Counted from the first letter of the stretch, positions 20,128 to 31,188 are shown. The stretch: 64,000 nt of DNA from Mytilus californianus (GCF_021869535.1 NW_026262712.1:70712100-70776099); one strand, 5' to 3'. Notes: generated by a model not told the origin, from the sequence alone. Translations and numbers: made by a program.

Positions 20128-22465
20128 CAAAACACAACATATACAACTAAAGACTGAGCAACACGTACCCCACCAAAAACTGGGGGTGATCTCAGGTGCT
20201 CCGGAAGAGTAATCAGATTCTGCTCCACATGTGGCACCCGTCGTGTTGCCTATGTTAGTACAAACCGGTGATAAGTCTAATTCGGTAGGTCACATTCGGG
20301 GAAAGGGGACGGGATTGTAGTTAAGACAATTGGAACATATCCGTTGTAATCAGTGAAACAGATATTCCATAACGATCAACCAACTCGTGATGGCGTCCGT
20401 AAAAGTTACGAAGGGATGATTTTAACTTCACCACTTGGAACTCTTGGTTTAATAGCATTTTTGGGAGCATCAACCCTCTATCAAGGAAATCATGATAGGA
20501 GATACAAGCCATGGAATATCGTATTAACTGGGAGATAAATACTCCATATGCAGGAGCTGCTGGAATGTTGCTACATAGAAATGGGAAGTTCACAATTGAG
20601 AAGCTGAAATCATCTCTTTTGTCGTAAAGTTTTGATTTTAACCGACCCTCATTGTCAATTTCTAGATGTAAGTCAAGATATGAGGCAGACTGAAGTGTAC
20701 CAGTCGTATCCTTTATCTCAAGTTCGATGGGATAGATGCGTTCAACATAGTCACCAACTTTTGAACTATTTAGTGATAGAACATCATCTATATAGCGGAA
20801 AGTGAAATTAAAGGATACTGTAAAGTGTAGAAAAGTCAAATGTTGTAATACTATTGCAAGATGAAAGAGCTTAGATTGTATGTACTCCAAAAGATCTTTG
20901 GATTTTTTTAGACTGATTCACGCCACCTCTAGAATAGGTAGTTTCACAATAGCTTTGAAGGCCGGCCTTAATTGCTGATAACATTGATGTTAATAATTTA
21001 GAGAGGTTTCGTGGAGCACTTGGAAGACCCAGCAATATAACGTTTTTTGAAAGGACATTTGTGTAGTTTAGGTATCCAATACAGGGATGGAAGATCCAGT
21101 TCTTCATCTTTGGTTGAAATTCCAAAGGAACATAGAACAGACCTATGATTATCCAGGATTTCCTCATTGGTAAGTGTCGTTCGGGTACATGTTGAGTTTT
21201 CAAGTGAATTGTCAATGTCTCATTCATTTATCAAGCAGTTTACGTAATGTGATTTACACACAAAATCCAAAGTTGTTTGGGGATTTATCTGCGGGGACAA
21301 CATATTTGTCATGGAGGTAGAACAGGTGTTTTGCAACATTTTTGGGTCTTTAAAGATTGGTTTAGCATGGATATTCATAGACCCATTCAGTTTTTTTAAT
21401 TCTGGTTTGTATCAACGACCTTTCAGCCTTAATCTATTTGGAAAGAGTATCTACGTACGCGTCTTCTTTCTCGCGTTTAATCCATTGCCTCGCATAATCC
21501 TCGACTGAATCCATCAGTATTTAGGTCACCAGTAATAACGTGACCTGCCTAATATATGAATGGGGAACTAGCACATGTGCAATCAGGAGGTTTAGACTAG
21601 AAGTCATCAATATTGAGATCCTGCAACACGTGTTTGTAATTGAAAATTTTAGTTGCAATTGGTTTGGTATAGATATCTGGAAATGATGGGTACAGACTGA
21701 TCTTTTAAATGGGGAGGTGTTTTTGAGTAAACTGATTTATGATGAAGTATATTGCCCAAGTTGATGGCATCGAGACTTTTGTTGGCAAAGGAAAGTTTTA
21801 GAAAGGATCTTTTTTTTCCTTTTCATCTTTTCCAATGCGAGCTGGTTTGAAGTCTGTGACTTGCAATATCCGAGATGAAAGCTGTAAGTTTGTATTGGTT
21901 TGAATAGGGGTTTGTAACAGTGGTTTCCAAACATAAGTTGTACATAGAATGAAGTGTTGAAAGGGGTAATGAATAAAACTTCGTGCGAATGTGATGAATA
22001 TCTAACGGCTTTTGTATAACTGGCAGATCATGGAGAGTATGTGATGTATAATGACGATGACCATGACTGCGTCTACGTCGAGGAGTAGAGTTAAAAATGT
22101 TCATCATATTCATCGAGCTACAGGAAGGACTAGATAGAATACCTATACCATCAATTTTGTCATTGCAACCATATGGTGTCACAGTTCCCAATTGGCGAAT
22201 CCAGTTGTTTCCTTTTTGTCTACCGAGAGGTGTTGCAAGATGAGGATTGTTAGTCCTGTGGTATATTTTTTCGATGATGCGAGCTTGCATAGTAAGGACT
22301 GAATGATCATGCTGGTTAAAATGCTGGTAAATAATGTCGCTTGAATTGTTGTTTATTTAGCCTTCCTTTCGTTTCACCGATATATACCAATCCGCAAAGG
22401 TTAGACTCTGATCCGTAGACGACATTAGTTGGTTTACAATTCATATCATCGTAGCTTCTTCAATT
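20128..22465 (-). mobile_element. Decayed Penelope-like element, N-terminal GIY-YIG (Naiad-like) type
   Basis: Reading leftwards, the element has a GIY-YIG endonuclease segment near 22445-22350, a linker with a CxC motif (CTC) near 21575, the RT fingers region, an RT core and a 3' non-coding tail to about 20128. Endonuclease before RT is the permuted order described for Naiad/Chlamys Penelope-like elements; canonical Penelopes have it after RT. The 5' end is cut at the junction with a tRNA-Leu fragment. Internal deletion, frameshifts and stops make it inactive. Confidence 0.75.
20321..22445 (-). pseudogene. Penelope-like GIY-YIG + reverse transcriptase ORF remnant
   Basis: In minus-strand order: NVVYG...NLCGLVYIGETKGRL (GIY-YIG core, 22350-22440), then a frame break; NSTPRRRRSHGHRHYTSHT within the open frame 21823-22290; PPDCTCASSPFIY with the CxC motif (about 21545-21590), flanked by two in-frame TAG codons; LPSLYWIPKLHKCPFKKRYI (RT fingers, about 21060-21120, frame-broken); TTFDFSTLY (motif A Asp) near 20840; then FTFRYIDDVLSL (motif C, YIDD) near 20790, followed by the C-terminal open frame to 20321. 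Motif A runs almost directly into motif C, so several hundred bases including the B-motif region are deleted. The interrupting stops are TAG, not TGA, which argues against selenocysteine read-through. Confidence 0.8.
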
Positions 22466-22529
22466 TGTCAGAAGTGGGATTCGAACCCACGCCTGGAGAA
22501 CCAGACTGCGACCTGAACGCAGCGCCTTA
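22466..22529 (-). pseudogene. tRNA-Leu(CAG) fragment, 3' portion, split by LINE
   Basis: Contains the acceptor 3' strand, T arm, variable arm and anticodon arm (anticodon CAG). It ends inside the D-arm side where the LINE begins. It is bounded on the left by the Penelope element. The last 35 bp (22495-22529) reappear at 29114-29148 as the target-site duplication. Confidence 0.9.
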
Positions 22530-22549
22530 TTTTTATCATTAATAAAATG

Positions 22550-22555
22550 TTTATT
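22550..22555 (-). terminator. LINE poly(A) signal
   Basis: AATAAA on the minus strand about 20 bp before the LINE 3' end, which supports 22530 as a genuine 3' terminus. Confidence 0.6.
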
Positions 22556-22780
22556 ACATATTTACATACTGTCACCATGAGACATTCCTCTTTGGTGAGA
22601 ATTTTTCTATTTACAGAGTTGTTAGTAGTTATCCTCCTACATTATTAAAAAAATAAAATACATCTAGATGATACACGTTAAAAACTTTAAAAGGAAATTA
22701 TAACATATTTGTCCCAATTTATTTTATAATGATTCATTTTTCAAAAAGTGTATATGCCCTTTATAGCTTACTTTTCGGTT

Positions 22781-22902
22781 TGAGCCAAGGCTCCGTGTTG
22801 AAGACCGTACTGTGACCTATAATGGTTTACTTTTATAAATTTTGACTTGGATGGAGAGTTGTCTCATTGGCACTCATACCACATCTTCTTATATCTATAT
22901 AT
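22781..22902 (-). repeat. Dispersed repeat R1, copy 4 (inside LINE 3' part)
   Basis: Reverse-complement R1 with the extended arm (GGCTCCGTGTTGAAG side) and the core GAGAGTTGTCTCATTGGCAC. Confidence 0.8.
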
Positions 22903-23032
22903 GAATTGTAACAGGACAAATTCAATATAAGATATATATTGAAAGCGAGACAACTCTTTTTTATTTTTACAAAAATCGAACACACCTAAATGCGATCGAT
23001 AATTTTACATTGGAATGCGATCCTTTGTTCTA

Positions 23033-24430
23033 TCAACCAATCAAATGAAAGTAACTGTCTAGACAAAAAACTATGTAGTCATTTTGAATATCTAATAAAG
23101 TGTTATTGTGTAAAAAATATTTATAGAATAATTGTCTTTGTTGTGTCATTTTATAATACGTGTATGCGTATTCAATGTATTTTTTAATTGTGTACTTGAA
23201 TAAACGAAGTGCATCAATATCTTTGTCATGAAAAACTTTTAAATTCCGTGTTTTGAATATGCATAGTCGGGCTACACTGAGGAAAAAAATAAGAAAATAA
23301 GTATTAATAACTAGTGTACGTTTCAAAAACCTAAGTAAAAAAGAACTGTTCATAATCATTAGAATTAACCATGTCAGGTGGGTAATTAATAAAAATGTTG
23401 AGTACTAGTAATATGTCCTTCAGGTAATCATGAATTGTTTGAGCTTTTGACAAAGTACAAACAGGTGACTAAGATTTTCTGTACCCTGGCCGCACGTTTT
23501 GCATGTGCCAGTATCTGTCTAACCTATTCTGACCAGTTTTTCGAGTGCAAAATTGCTCGATGGACAATCCTATAGTTTAAGCAATGACAATCAGGGGGTA
23601 AACCACTTTGATTGACAACTGAATAAAGACTTTTGAAATTGAGAGACGGATATCGCTCCGCCCAATGCTTTTCAGCAGAGGGCGTTTCAAAAAATTTTGA
23701 CAGAAGGCTGTAAAATAAATTCGTCACAGCACTTCTAAGGTGAATTTCTTTGGCTGTGTTTGGATATACGCCTAAGGCAGCCTATGGTTACCCATAGGTA
23801 TCTTTGGGTACCAATGGTTTGATATTTTGATATATAGAATATCAAACGAAAGGTACCTATGGATAACCATAGGCCACCTCTGGCGTATATCCAAACACAG
23901 CCTTTGTCGTTATCTAAACAAATTTTAACAATCGGAGTAATCTCAACATTAAGAGGATTTTCGGATTTTAATAGTTCTTTTCACTCGTCAGGAATACATC
24001 GAATGATTTTTTCGAAAGCCGTTTTTTCATCAGGAAATTTTTGTTTAATTATTTCGACTATTGAATTCGATGTGAAGAAACCCGGCATAAATTCATAGCA
24101 AACGTCTCTTATCCGTATCAAGCCTGTTTGAATGAATTTTTCAAACAGTAGCATTTTACCGTTGTATGTTATGTTTGGATTACAAAAAAGTGGATTATTA
24201 TATACATGTTGTACTTGAAAATCGAATTTCAAATTGGATTTTATTTTATAATACGCGTTTATCATTTCTTGATAATAAAGCGGTAAGTTTTGAATTCAGA
24301 TGCGTATAAACAATATCTTGTTTTAAATCCATATTATCGATTTTAGTGATGAAGTAATCAAACGCACCTTTCCAAATTGACTGACATTCAGGATCTAAAT
24401 ATTTTTTAAGAAATTTTAATATGTCAAATA
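23033..24430 (-). pseudogene. LINE ORF2, post-RT C-terminal part, copy 1
   Basis: Minus-strand order: FLKKYLDPECQSIWKGAFDY (about 24400); the frame 23981-24265 with VYNNPLFCNPNITYNGKMLL, typical of the post-RT region of L1/Tx1-type LINEs; fold-back element insertion; the frame 23524-23727 with AEKHWAERYPSLNFKSLYS and LNYRIVHR; a CKTCGQGTENLSHLFVLC finger (C-x2-C-x8-H-x4-C, about 23448-23503) in a shifted frame; and a Tyr/Lys-rich tail with FKYTIKKYIEYAYTYYK in 23033-23359. At least three frameshifts or stops separate the pieces. Confidence 0.75.
23752..23902 (+). mobile_element. 151-bp fold-back element, copy 4, inside the LINE
   Basis: Full-length palindrome identical in sequence to copies 2 and 3. 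Both flanks show TTT, a possible 3-bp target duplication. It splits the LINE post-RT coding region, so it arrived after the LINE. Confidence 0.85.
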
Positions 24431-24490
24431 TTTAATTACAATCCAAATTCAGACCGGTATCAAGCTTGAATATTGTGTCCATTTTTGCCC
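24426..24490 (+). repeat. Dispersed repeat R2, copy 2
   Basis: Matches 6168-6233. It lies at the edge of the segment that replaces the LINE RT core. Confidence 0.7.
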
Positions 24491-24671
24491 TAACTGTATA
24501 GAGTTGGACCTCTGCGAGCGTATCCAGCTGCGCTTATTTCGTTCATAAATTACTTTCTACTTGGAAATAATTTTGTTTGGAGGAACTGTTATAGTTTCTA
24601 GAAAAAGTATTGTCATCGAAAGAGTTGACATGTTGCAATGTACATTTAACATTATGTTACTTGATAAAATT

Positions 24672-24915
24672 GAGAATGGAAATGGGGAATATGTCAAAGA
24701 GACAACAACTAGACCAAAGAGCAGACAACAGCCGAAGGCCATCAATGGGTCTTCAACGCAGCGAGAAAATCCCGCACCCGGAGGTGGTCCTCAGCTGGCC
24801 CCTAATTAAAATATGTACTAGTTCAGTGGAAATTGACGTGACACTAAACTCCAAAACATATAAATGAACTAAAATTAAAAACATACAAGACTAACAAAGG
24901 ACAGAGGCTCCTGAC
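24672..24915 (+). repeat. Dispersed repeat R3, copy 2
   Basis: Plus-strand copy with GAATGGAAATGGGGAATATG, TCAACGCAGCGAGAAAATCC, CGCACCCGGAGG and, at its right end, AGGCTCCTGACTTG. It is longer than the copy at 15250. Confidence 0.8.
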
Positions 24916-25607
24916 TTGATGTTCTTGCAATACACACAATACAGTGACTAAGCAATCATTATGAACTACTTTTCATAGGATGGAAGTCATTGAATATGCT
25001 GATATAATCAATAATAAAGAATAGTCCATTTATATTTATAAGGAAAGGTATTACATGAAAAGTGCTTACCATGGTGAGGTACAGAAAATATATATATATA
25101 TACGGTGATTATCACCAAGGTTGAAATTTATTTTCTGAAGTAAAGGAAGACAATGTGTACCCCATTGTTAAATTTACATTGCATTTCAGATTAAAACAGA
25201 TATCTTGAGATTGACTGTATGTTACCATAGTTTACAAATAAAATTAATATATCATATTATCCATATAAAGTGCGTTTTATAATTATGCCACAATATCTAT
25301 TATCATCAACCATGCCAAAATATATGCTTGGTATATCCAATATGTAATTTCACAGATACACACATATACTATGTGCAAGTTAATTATATCAAAGTAACAG
25401 TCATACAAATTGCCCTTAACCGTCAAAATGTACTGAGATTTAACACCAGCATTCATCTATGCACGATAAGTTCAACAGGAGTATTCTACATAGTTTTATG
25501 CTTCCAAATCAAAAGTTTATATAAAAGAAAGAAGTCAAAGGTTTCCCATCATAGTTTAGTTACATACATTTTTTTTGTACCTGAGGTCATTGAATATAGA
25601 TCATTAT

Positions 25608-25660
25608 ACAAATAAGGAGATATGGTATGATTGCCAATTAAACGACTATCATCCATGATT
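25608..25660 (+). repeat. Dispersed repeat R1, diverged copy 5
   Basis: GGTATGATTGCCAATTAAAC replaces the usual GCCAATGAGAC core; only the core is recognisable. Confidence 0.55.
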
Positions 25661-25986
25661 ACTAGTAACAAACCACATTTGCAAAGTTGAATAAAATACA
25701 GTTGATACCTGGTATTTATTCCTAAAAAGAAAATGCCCAACTATATTAAACCGTATTTGACTATAAACAGGGTACAAACTGGACATAATGCACTAGTTCA
25801 TAAACAAGTTAGAACAATCACCTTCATATAATGCTCAGAATATGACATTCATGAAACTTGTTCAATATCATTAGAGAACTCTAAATCTTAAATACTGGAA
25901 GCCACCTCTCATAAGTACACTGTACTATGCAAGATAATGATATAACTGGACTAAAATTACACACAACCTGAAATTAACTGCCTTTA

Positions 25987-27950
25987 CAGCGCTTTCGCGC
26001 TTTGATTCAATCTAAAGTATGAAGTCAAAAATCCATTACATTTAACTGAACTAAAAATGTTTGTGTAAAATATTTTTATCCAGTTTTTGAATTTATTACC
26101 AAATCCAAATTTGTCTAAAACTGCAAACAGATACTCGTGTCCAGCTCTGTCAAATACTTTTTCTTTGATCTAATTTTAATAAATAACATTCTATATCATC
26201 CATTTCTACTAAATCCATAATATCCCTCACACTAGCAACTGTATCAGAGATATCTTTTCCTAAGATACAACAGCTTTGATTTGGTGAAATAACTTTTGGA
26301 AGTACATAATTAAATCTATTTGCCATAACTCTTGCAAGTATTTTGTAATCAACATTCAACAAGCTAATTGACCTAAAGTTTTTCAAATCTGATTTATCAC
26401 CTTTGTTTTTTAATATTATATTTATATTCCCATATCTCATAGCTCTAGATAATTCCTCATTTTCCACAATACTTTGATAAATATAGAGTAATACGTGTTT
26501 TAATTCATTAAAAAAAAAAAAAAAAATTCTGCAGTTATACCATCTGGTCCAGGTGTTTTCCCTTTTTTCATACCTTTTAAGGATTTTTCAATTTCCTCAA
26601 TATTAATTTCATCATCACACATTTCTACATCCTCATCATCAATTTTGACATTAACATTATTCAATAATTCATCAACTGAATGCATATCAATACTAACACA
26701 AGAAAACAAATGTTTATAATAATCATGTATAACATCTAGTAGATCATTTTTTTCTGTGACAATTTTCCCATCACAATCTTTTATTTCACTTATCACATTC
26801 TTATTCTGTTAATACTTTTCTAATTTCAAAAAAATATGCAGTATTTCTATCACTTTCTAGAGCCCACTGACTTGTATCTCAAAATTGCACCTTTACATTT
26901 GTATGTTTCAATATCTTCTAATTGTGTTTTCAATTCTAAAAATTGTTCACTATTTATCTGAATACCATTTGCAGATTTTACTGTTAATTCTTGAATTTTA
27001 TTCTGCAATTTATAATATTCCCTGTTTAAATCTTTTTGCTTTTCTTTGCCATAGATTTGGCATAATCTTTTAATCGTAAATTTTAAATTATCCCACCAAA
27101 TTAAAGGATTTGACATATAAAGATCTGACCCAATTTCCTCTGCAAATAGTCTCTTTATTTTATCAGTAAATAATTCATCTTGTAAAAATGAATTATTAAA
27201 AATTCCACACACCTGGACCTCTTTCTACATTACAAAAATCTACTTTCATGCTGACAATATTATGATCACTAAAACTAGTATCTTTATAATGAATATTCTT
27301 AATACTTGATTTTAAATCTATTGAAACAAGAAAATAGTCTATTCTGCTTTGGGTTAAAAACCCTTTTACAACCTGTTTTCTAGAAAAAACTTTTGTATTA
27401 ATATTTCTATTTCTCCATATATCATATAAATCTTTTTCTTGCATAAAATTACATAAGGATTTTACAGCCTTATCATTACAATGTAGGGTTTTCCCACTCT
27501 TGTCTAAACTGGATAAAGTAGTATTAAAATCTCCAGCAACTAATACATATTTTCATTTACTAATTTTATTTTTACACTTTAAGAAAAACTCATATCTTTC
27601 ATTTACATTATTTGGTGCATATATATTATAAATGTCAATTAATTTATCATTAATTGTCCCTTTTATATGAATAAATCTTCCATTATCATTTTCCACTTCT
27701 AAAAAAATATTTTTTAATTTCTTACTAACAAGAATAGCAACACCTTGTCTGTTATTACCACTATTACTAAAAAAAAACATCTCCATCCCAAATAGTTTTA
27801 TCTCTTTTAATTCTTTCTACAAACAAACCATTCCAGAATGTTTCTTGTAAACATATAATATCATAAAATCACAATGAAAAAATACAATTCCTTTTTATTA
27901 TAATCACAAAGTCCGTTACAATTAAGACTTATAACATTAAACATAGCCAT
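25987..27950 (-). pseudogene. LINE ORF2, endonuclease + N-terminal RT, copy 1
   Basis: Starts MAMFNVISLNCNGLCDYNKK at 27950. APE endonuclease landmarks follow in order: ICLQET (catalytic Glu), RQGVAILVSKKL, IYNIYAPNN, SRIDYFLVS and FSDHNIVSM. Next come a linker with NPLIWWDNLKFTIKR, YKS/QWALESDRNTAYFFEI, then RT: KGKTPGPDGITAEFF, NFRSISLLNVDYKILARVMA, ISPNQSCCILGKDI and LLKLDQ/KVFDRAGHEYLF (motif A). The LLNVDYKILA and FDRxxHEYLF signatures point to the L1/Tx1 group. Frameshifts occur near 27790, 27200, 26860, 26510 (in a poly-A run) and 26160. The frame ends at SAKAL followed by a stop at about 25987. Confidence 0.85.
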
Positions 27951-28087
27951 CACTATATAAAATATATTGAGTATTATATAATATTTACAATCCATTTTTA
28001 TTTGTTTTTATTTTTTTTCTGATGAGCCAACATTAACATCTGCCTTTACATTAACCTTAACTTTCAATGTTTTTCGTCTTTCTTTTT

Positions 28088-29113
28088 TTAAAACACATTT
28101 TTGCATTTTTCATCTACACTAGCCCACTGACTTTCTTCAGTCAATGGGTCAGTGTCCATAGTAATTTCGTCTAATTCACCACAAACACCATCATCTCCAC
28201 CCTGGCTGCATGTTTGTTCCAGAAAGGGAATGATACTCATTTTTTCATCATTAACAGTAGTTTCACATGAAACATTTTCATTTGTTAGTTCATTTGTACT
28301 TAACAATAAATTACATTTACTAATATTGCTAACAGTTAAAAAACATGTCCATCTGAAATCTGCTCACTGTCTTTATCTGTCATCTCAGTCGCGATCTTTG
28401 TCTTTTCACCATTGTCGGTCGCGATCTTTGACTTTTCATCATTGTCTGTCGCGATCTTTGTCTTTTCACCATTGTCGGACGCGTTATCAACGGTTTCTGT
28501 AACATCATCCTCCATTGATTCATCAGCGTCGGTAAATTCATCCTCATTATCTTCATCTCCATTACCAATACCATCACCTTCATTACCATCACCAATTTCT
28601 CCATTACCATCATCAACGTCTCCATTACCATTACCTCTATAATCATCAGCGTCTTCCCTATTACCATCCTCACCATTAGATTCCACATATCACACATGTT
28701 ACTACTTGTGTGTATATCTGCCACAACTTTTATGACCTTTGACTTTATCACATGATCACTGGTTCCCTGTTCCGAACAAATGACTGAGGAATTAATATCT
28801 GACGTATCTACACTAACCAGATCATTTTCATGTTCACTTTCTTTTAATTCTGCATTGTTTTCTTCAAAACTGGTGTTAATTTCTTGATATTTTCTTTTAT
28901 TGTCAGAAACACTACCCCAGGGTGTTTTTCTTTTTCCTGCGGGTATTTCACCGAATCCTTCTCCAAAATACCGCTTTCATGTGAGACAATCACAATCATT
29001 TTTTGTCCGGCGTAGGCAACTCCTACATTTATTCTCTGAACAGTTTTTACTTATATGTCCCTGTTGACAGCATTTAAAACATTTAAATTCTGGACAATCT
29101 CTATATAAATGTG
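28088..29113 (-). pseudogene. LINE ORF1 (gag-like), 5'-truncated, copy 1
   Basis: Begins at the insertion boundary with CPEFKCFKCCQQGHISKNC (CCHC knuckle C-x2-C-x4-H-x4-C) and a second partial CRSC knuckle. A very acidic Gly/Asn/Asp tail (28336-28686) follows, with three 10-residue repeats of the type DNGEKTKIAT, then a Thr/Asn/Glu-rich end (28088-28306). A one-base shift in a T6 run near 28345 separates the last two parts. The knuckle followed by a long tail fits the C-terminal half of a LINE ORF1. Confidence 0.75.
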
Positions 29114-29168
29114 GGAGAACCAGACTGCGACCTAAACGCAGCGCCTTAGACCACTCGGCCATCCTGAC
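29114..29168 (-). pseudogene. tRNA-Leu fragment, 5' portion, anticodon TAG
   Basis: Right-hand part of the tRNA gene split by the LINE: acceptor 5' strand, D arm, anticodon arm and part of the variable arm. The anticodon is TAG (plus-strand A at 29134), whereas the left-hand fragment has CAG. An accidental frame reads MAEWSKALRLGRS through it into the LINE; that is the tRNA read as protein, not a gene. Confidence 0.9.
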
Positions 29169-29474
29169 AAGACATCAAAATTGACACTAATTTGTCCCTT
29201 TATATCTCAGCACCCAAATAAATGCTTCAATTCAAGCCTAGTTAGAGTCCTGGATCAGATCAAGCTTTTATAGATAGAATTATAAGTAATTGCTTCGATA
29301 AAACACTTCTTGCATGTCAATTAAGAGAATATCCTCGTTCAGAAACGAGATTTAAAGAGGTTCTTTTCATTAAAAACAGGGTTTGCGCATCTAAGAATTG
29401 GCGGTATTGTGTCAAACATCTTTTTCAATGGTTAAACTGTTCCTGAGATGTCTATAACATGTATAGGTGCCAAT

Positions 29475-29479
29475 AAAAA
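29475..29479 (-). terminator. Pol III terminator (representative; present in every unit)
   Basis: T5 on the transcribed strand 10 bp beyond the tRNA 3' end. It is conserved at the same offset in all units inspected, including the rearranged one at 56834. Confidence 0.85.
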
Positions 29480-29488
29480 TATACAATT

Positions 29489-29572
29489 TGTCAGAAGTGG
29501 GATTCGAACCCACGCCTGGAGAACCAGACTGCGACCTGAACGCTGCGCCTTAGACCACTCGGCCATCCTGAC
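29489..29572 (-). tRNA. tRNA-Leu-CAG: tRNA-Leu(CAG), array A copy 1
   Basis: Class II tRNA of 84 bases: acceptor GTCAGGA/TTCTGAC with discriminator A, A box TGGCCGAGTGG, anticodon loop TTCAGGT (CAG, reads CUG), variable arm CTGG-TTCT-CCAG, B box GGTTCGAATCC. No intron. This copy has T28 changed to A (plus-strand 29544), leaving an A28-A42 mismatch in the anticodon stem. Confidence 0.93.
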
Positions 29573-29602
29573 AAGACATCAAAATTGACACTAATTTGTC
29601 CC

Positions 29603-29608
29603 TTTATA
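29603..29608 (-). promoter_or_regulatory. Upstream TATA-like element (representative; present in every unit)
   Basis: TATAAA on the transcribed strand, 31-36 bp upstream of the tRNA 5' end, at the position expected for TFIIIB/TBP contact. It recurs at the same offset across the array; copies at about 54124 and 55739 have a C next to it but keep TATAAA. Confidence 0.6.
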
Positions 29609-29892
29609 TCTCAGCACCCAAATAAATGCTTCAATTCAAGCCTAGTTAGAGTCCTGGATCAGATCAAGCTTTTATAGATAGAATTATAAGTAATTGCTTC
29701 GATAAAACACTTCTTGCATGTCAATTAAGAGAATATCCTCGTTCAGAAACGAGATTTAAAGAGGTTCTTTTCATTAAAAACAGGGTTTGCGCATCTAAGA
29801 ATTGGCGGTATTGTGTCAAACATCTTTTTCAATGGTTAAACTGTTCCTGAGATGTCTATAACATGTATAGGTGCCAATAAAAATATACAATT

Positions 29893-29976
29893 TGTCAGAA
29901 GTGGGATTCGAACCCACGCCTGGAGAACCAGACTGCGACCTGAACGCAGCGCCTTAGACCACTCGGCCATCCTGAC
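29893..29976 (-). tRNA. tRNA-Leu-CAG: tRNA-Leu(CAG), array A copy 2
   Basis: Consensus array sequence; all four stems pair and both internal promoter boxes are intact. Confidence 0.96.
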
Positions 29977-30296
29977 AAGACATCAAAATTGACACTTATT
30001 TGTCCCTTTATATCTCAGCACCCAAATAAATGCTTCAATTCAAGCCTAGTTAGAGTCCTGGATCAGATCAAGCTTTTATAGATAGAATTATAAGTAATTG
30101 CTTCGATAAAACACTTCTTGCATGTCAATTAAGAGAATATCCTCGTTCAGAAACGAGATTTAAAGAGGTTCTTTTCATTAAAAACAGGGTTTGCGCATCT
30201 AAGAATTGGCGGTATTGTGTCAAACATCTTTTTCAATGGTTAAACTGTTCCTGAGATGTCTATAACATGTATAGGTGCCAATAAAAATATACAATT

Positions 30297-30380
30297 TGTC
30301 AGAAGTGGGATTCGAACCCACGCCTGGAGAACCAGACTGCGACCTGAACGCAGCGCCTTAGACCACTCGGCCATCCTGAC
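30297..30380 (-). tRNA. tRNA-Leu-CAG: tRNA-Leu(CAG), array A copy 3
   Basis: Consensus gene; the spacer on its right carries the A-to-G marker at 30536. Confidence 0.96.
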
Positions 30381-30700
30381 AAGACATCAAAATTGACACT
30401 AATTTGTCCCTTTATATCTCAGCACCCAAATAAATGCTTCAATTCAAGCCTAGTTAGAGTCCTGGATCAGATCAAGCTTTTATAGATAGAATTATAAGTA
30501 ATTGCTTCGATAAAACACTTCTTGCATGTCAATTAGGAGAATATCCTCGTTCAGAAACGAGATTTAAAGAGGTTCTTTTCATTAAAAACAGGGTTTGCGC
30601 ATCTAAGAATTGGCGGTATTGTGTCAAACATCTTTTTCAATGGTTAAACTGTTCCTGAGATGTCTATAACATGTATAGGTGCCAATAAAAATATACAATT

Positions 30701-30784
30701 TGTCAGAAGTGGGATTCGAACCCACGCCTGGAGAACCAGACTGCGACCTGAACGCTGCGCCTTAGACCACTCGGCCATCCTGAC
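30701..30784 (-). tRNA. tRNA-Leu-CAG: tRNA-Leu(CAG), array A copy 4
   Basis: A28-A42 anticodon-stem mismatch (plus-strand 30756), linked to the neighbouring spacer marker. Confidence 0.92.
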
Positions 30785-31104
30785 AAGACATCAAAATTGA
30801 CACTAATTTGTCCCTTTATATCTCAGCACCCAAATAAATGCTTCAATTCAAGCCTAGTTAGAGTCCTGGATCAGATCAAGCTTTTATAGATAGAATTATA
30901 AGTAATTGCTTCGATAAAACACTTCTTGCATGTCAATTAAGAGAATATCCTCGTTCAGAAACGAGATTTAAAGAGGTTCTTTTCATTAAAAACAGGGTTT
31001 GCGCATCTAAGAATTGGCGGTATTGTGTCAAACATCTTTTTCAATGGTTAAACTGTTCCTGAGATGTCTATAACATGTATAGGTGCCAATAAAAATATAC
31101 AATT

Positions 31105-31188
31105 TGTCAGAAGTGGGATTCGAACCCACGCCTGGAGAACCAGACTGCGACCTGAACGCAGCGCCTTAGACCACTCGGCCATCCTGAC
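31105..31188 (-). tRNA. tRNA-Leu-CAG: tRNA-Leu(CAG), array A copy 5
   Basis: Consensus gene and spacer. Confidence 0.96.

Larger units (their letters stand above)
24491..25986. other. Foreign segment replacing the LINE reverse transcriptase core
   Basis: LINE coding similarity stops at about 25987 (after motif A and a short stretch of palm) and resumes at about 24430 (C-terminal side). Between them are repeat R3 (24672-24915), a diverged R1 core (25608-25660), a TA microsatellite near 25090 and unassigned AT-rich DNA. RT motifs B and C (FADD) are absent. Confidence 0.6.
22530..29113 (-). mobile_element. Decayed L1/Tx1-like LINE inserted in a tRNA-Leu gene, copy 1
   Basis: Flanked by a 35-bp direct repeat of tRNA-Leu sequence (22495-22529 and 29114-29148, one mismatch). 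In minus-strand order: 5'-truncated ORF1 with a zinc knuckle, acidic ORF1 tail, ORF2 with APE endonuclease and RT, post-RT region with a Cys/His finger, 3' untranslated region and an AATAAA at 22555-22550 just before the 3' end. A secondary insertion or replacement at about 24431-25986 removes the RT catalytic core, and a fold-back element sits at 23752-23902. The copy cannot move on its own. Confidence 0.85.

Noticed and set aside
20128-22465. Selenocysteine read-through in the Penelope-like ORF, as reported for some clam Naiads
   Set aside because: The in-frame stops seen near the CxC motif are TAG, and frameshifts and a deletion also break the frame, so simple decay explains them.
28380-28751. 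123-codon Met/Lys/Arg-rich frame and the plus-strand Ser/Pro-rich frames at 28152-28642
   Set aside because: These are shadows of the acidic, internally repeated LINE ORF1 tail on the minus strand; the acidic frame connects best with the zinc knuckle.
28977-29162. Open frame starting MAEWSKALRLGRS fused to a zinc-knuckle segment
   Set aside because: The first part is a tRNA-Leu gene read as protein. The fusion to the LINE ORF1 is an accident of the insertion, not a chimeric gene.
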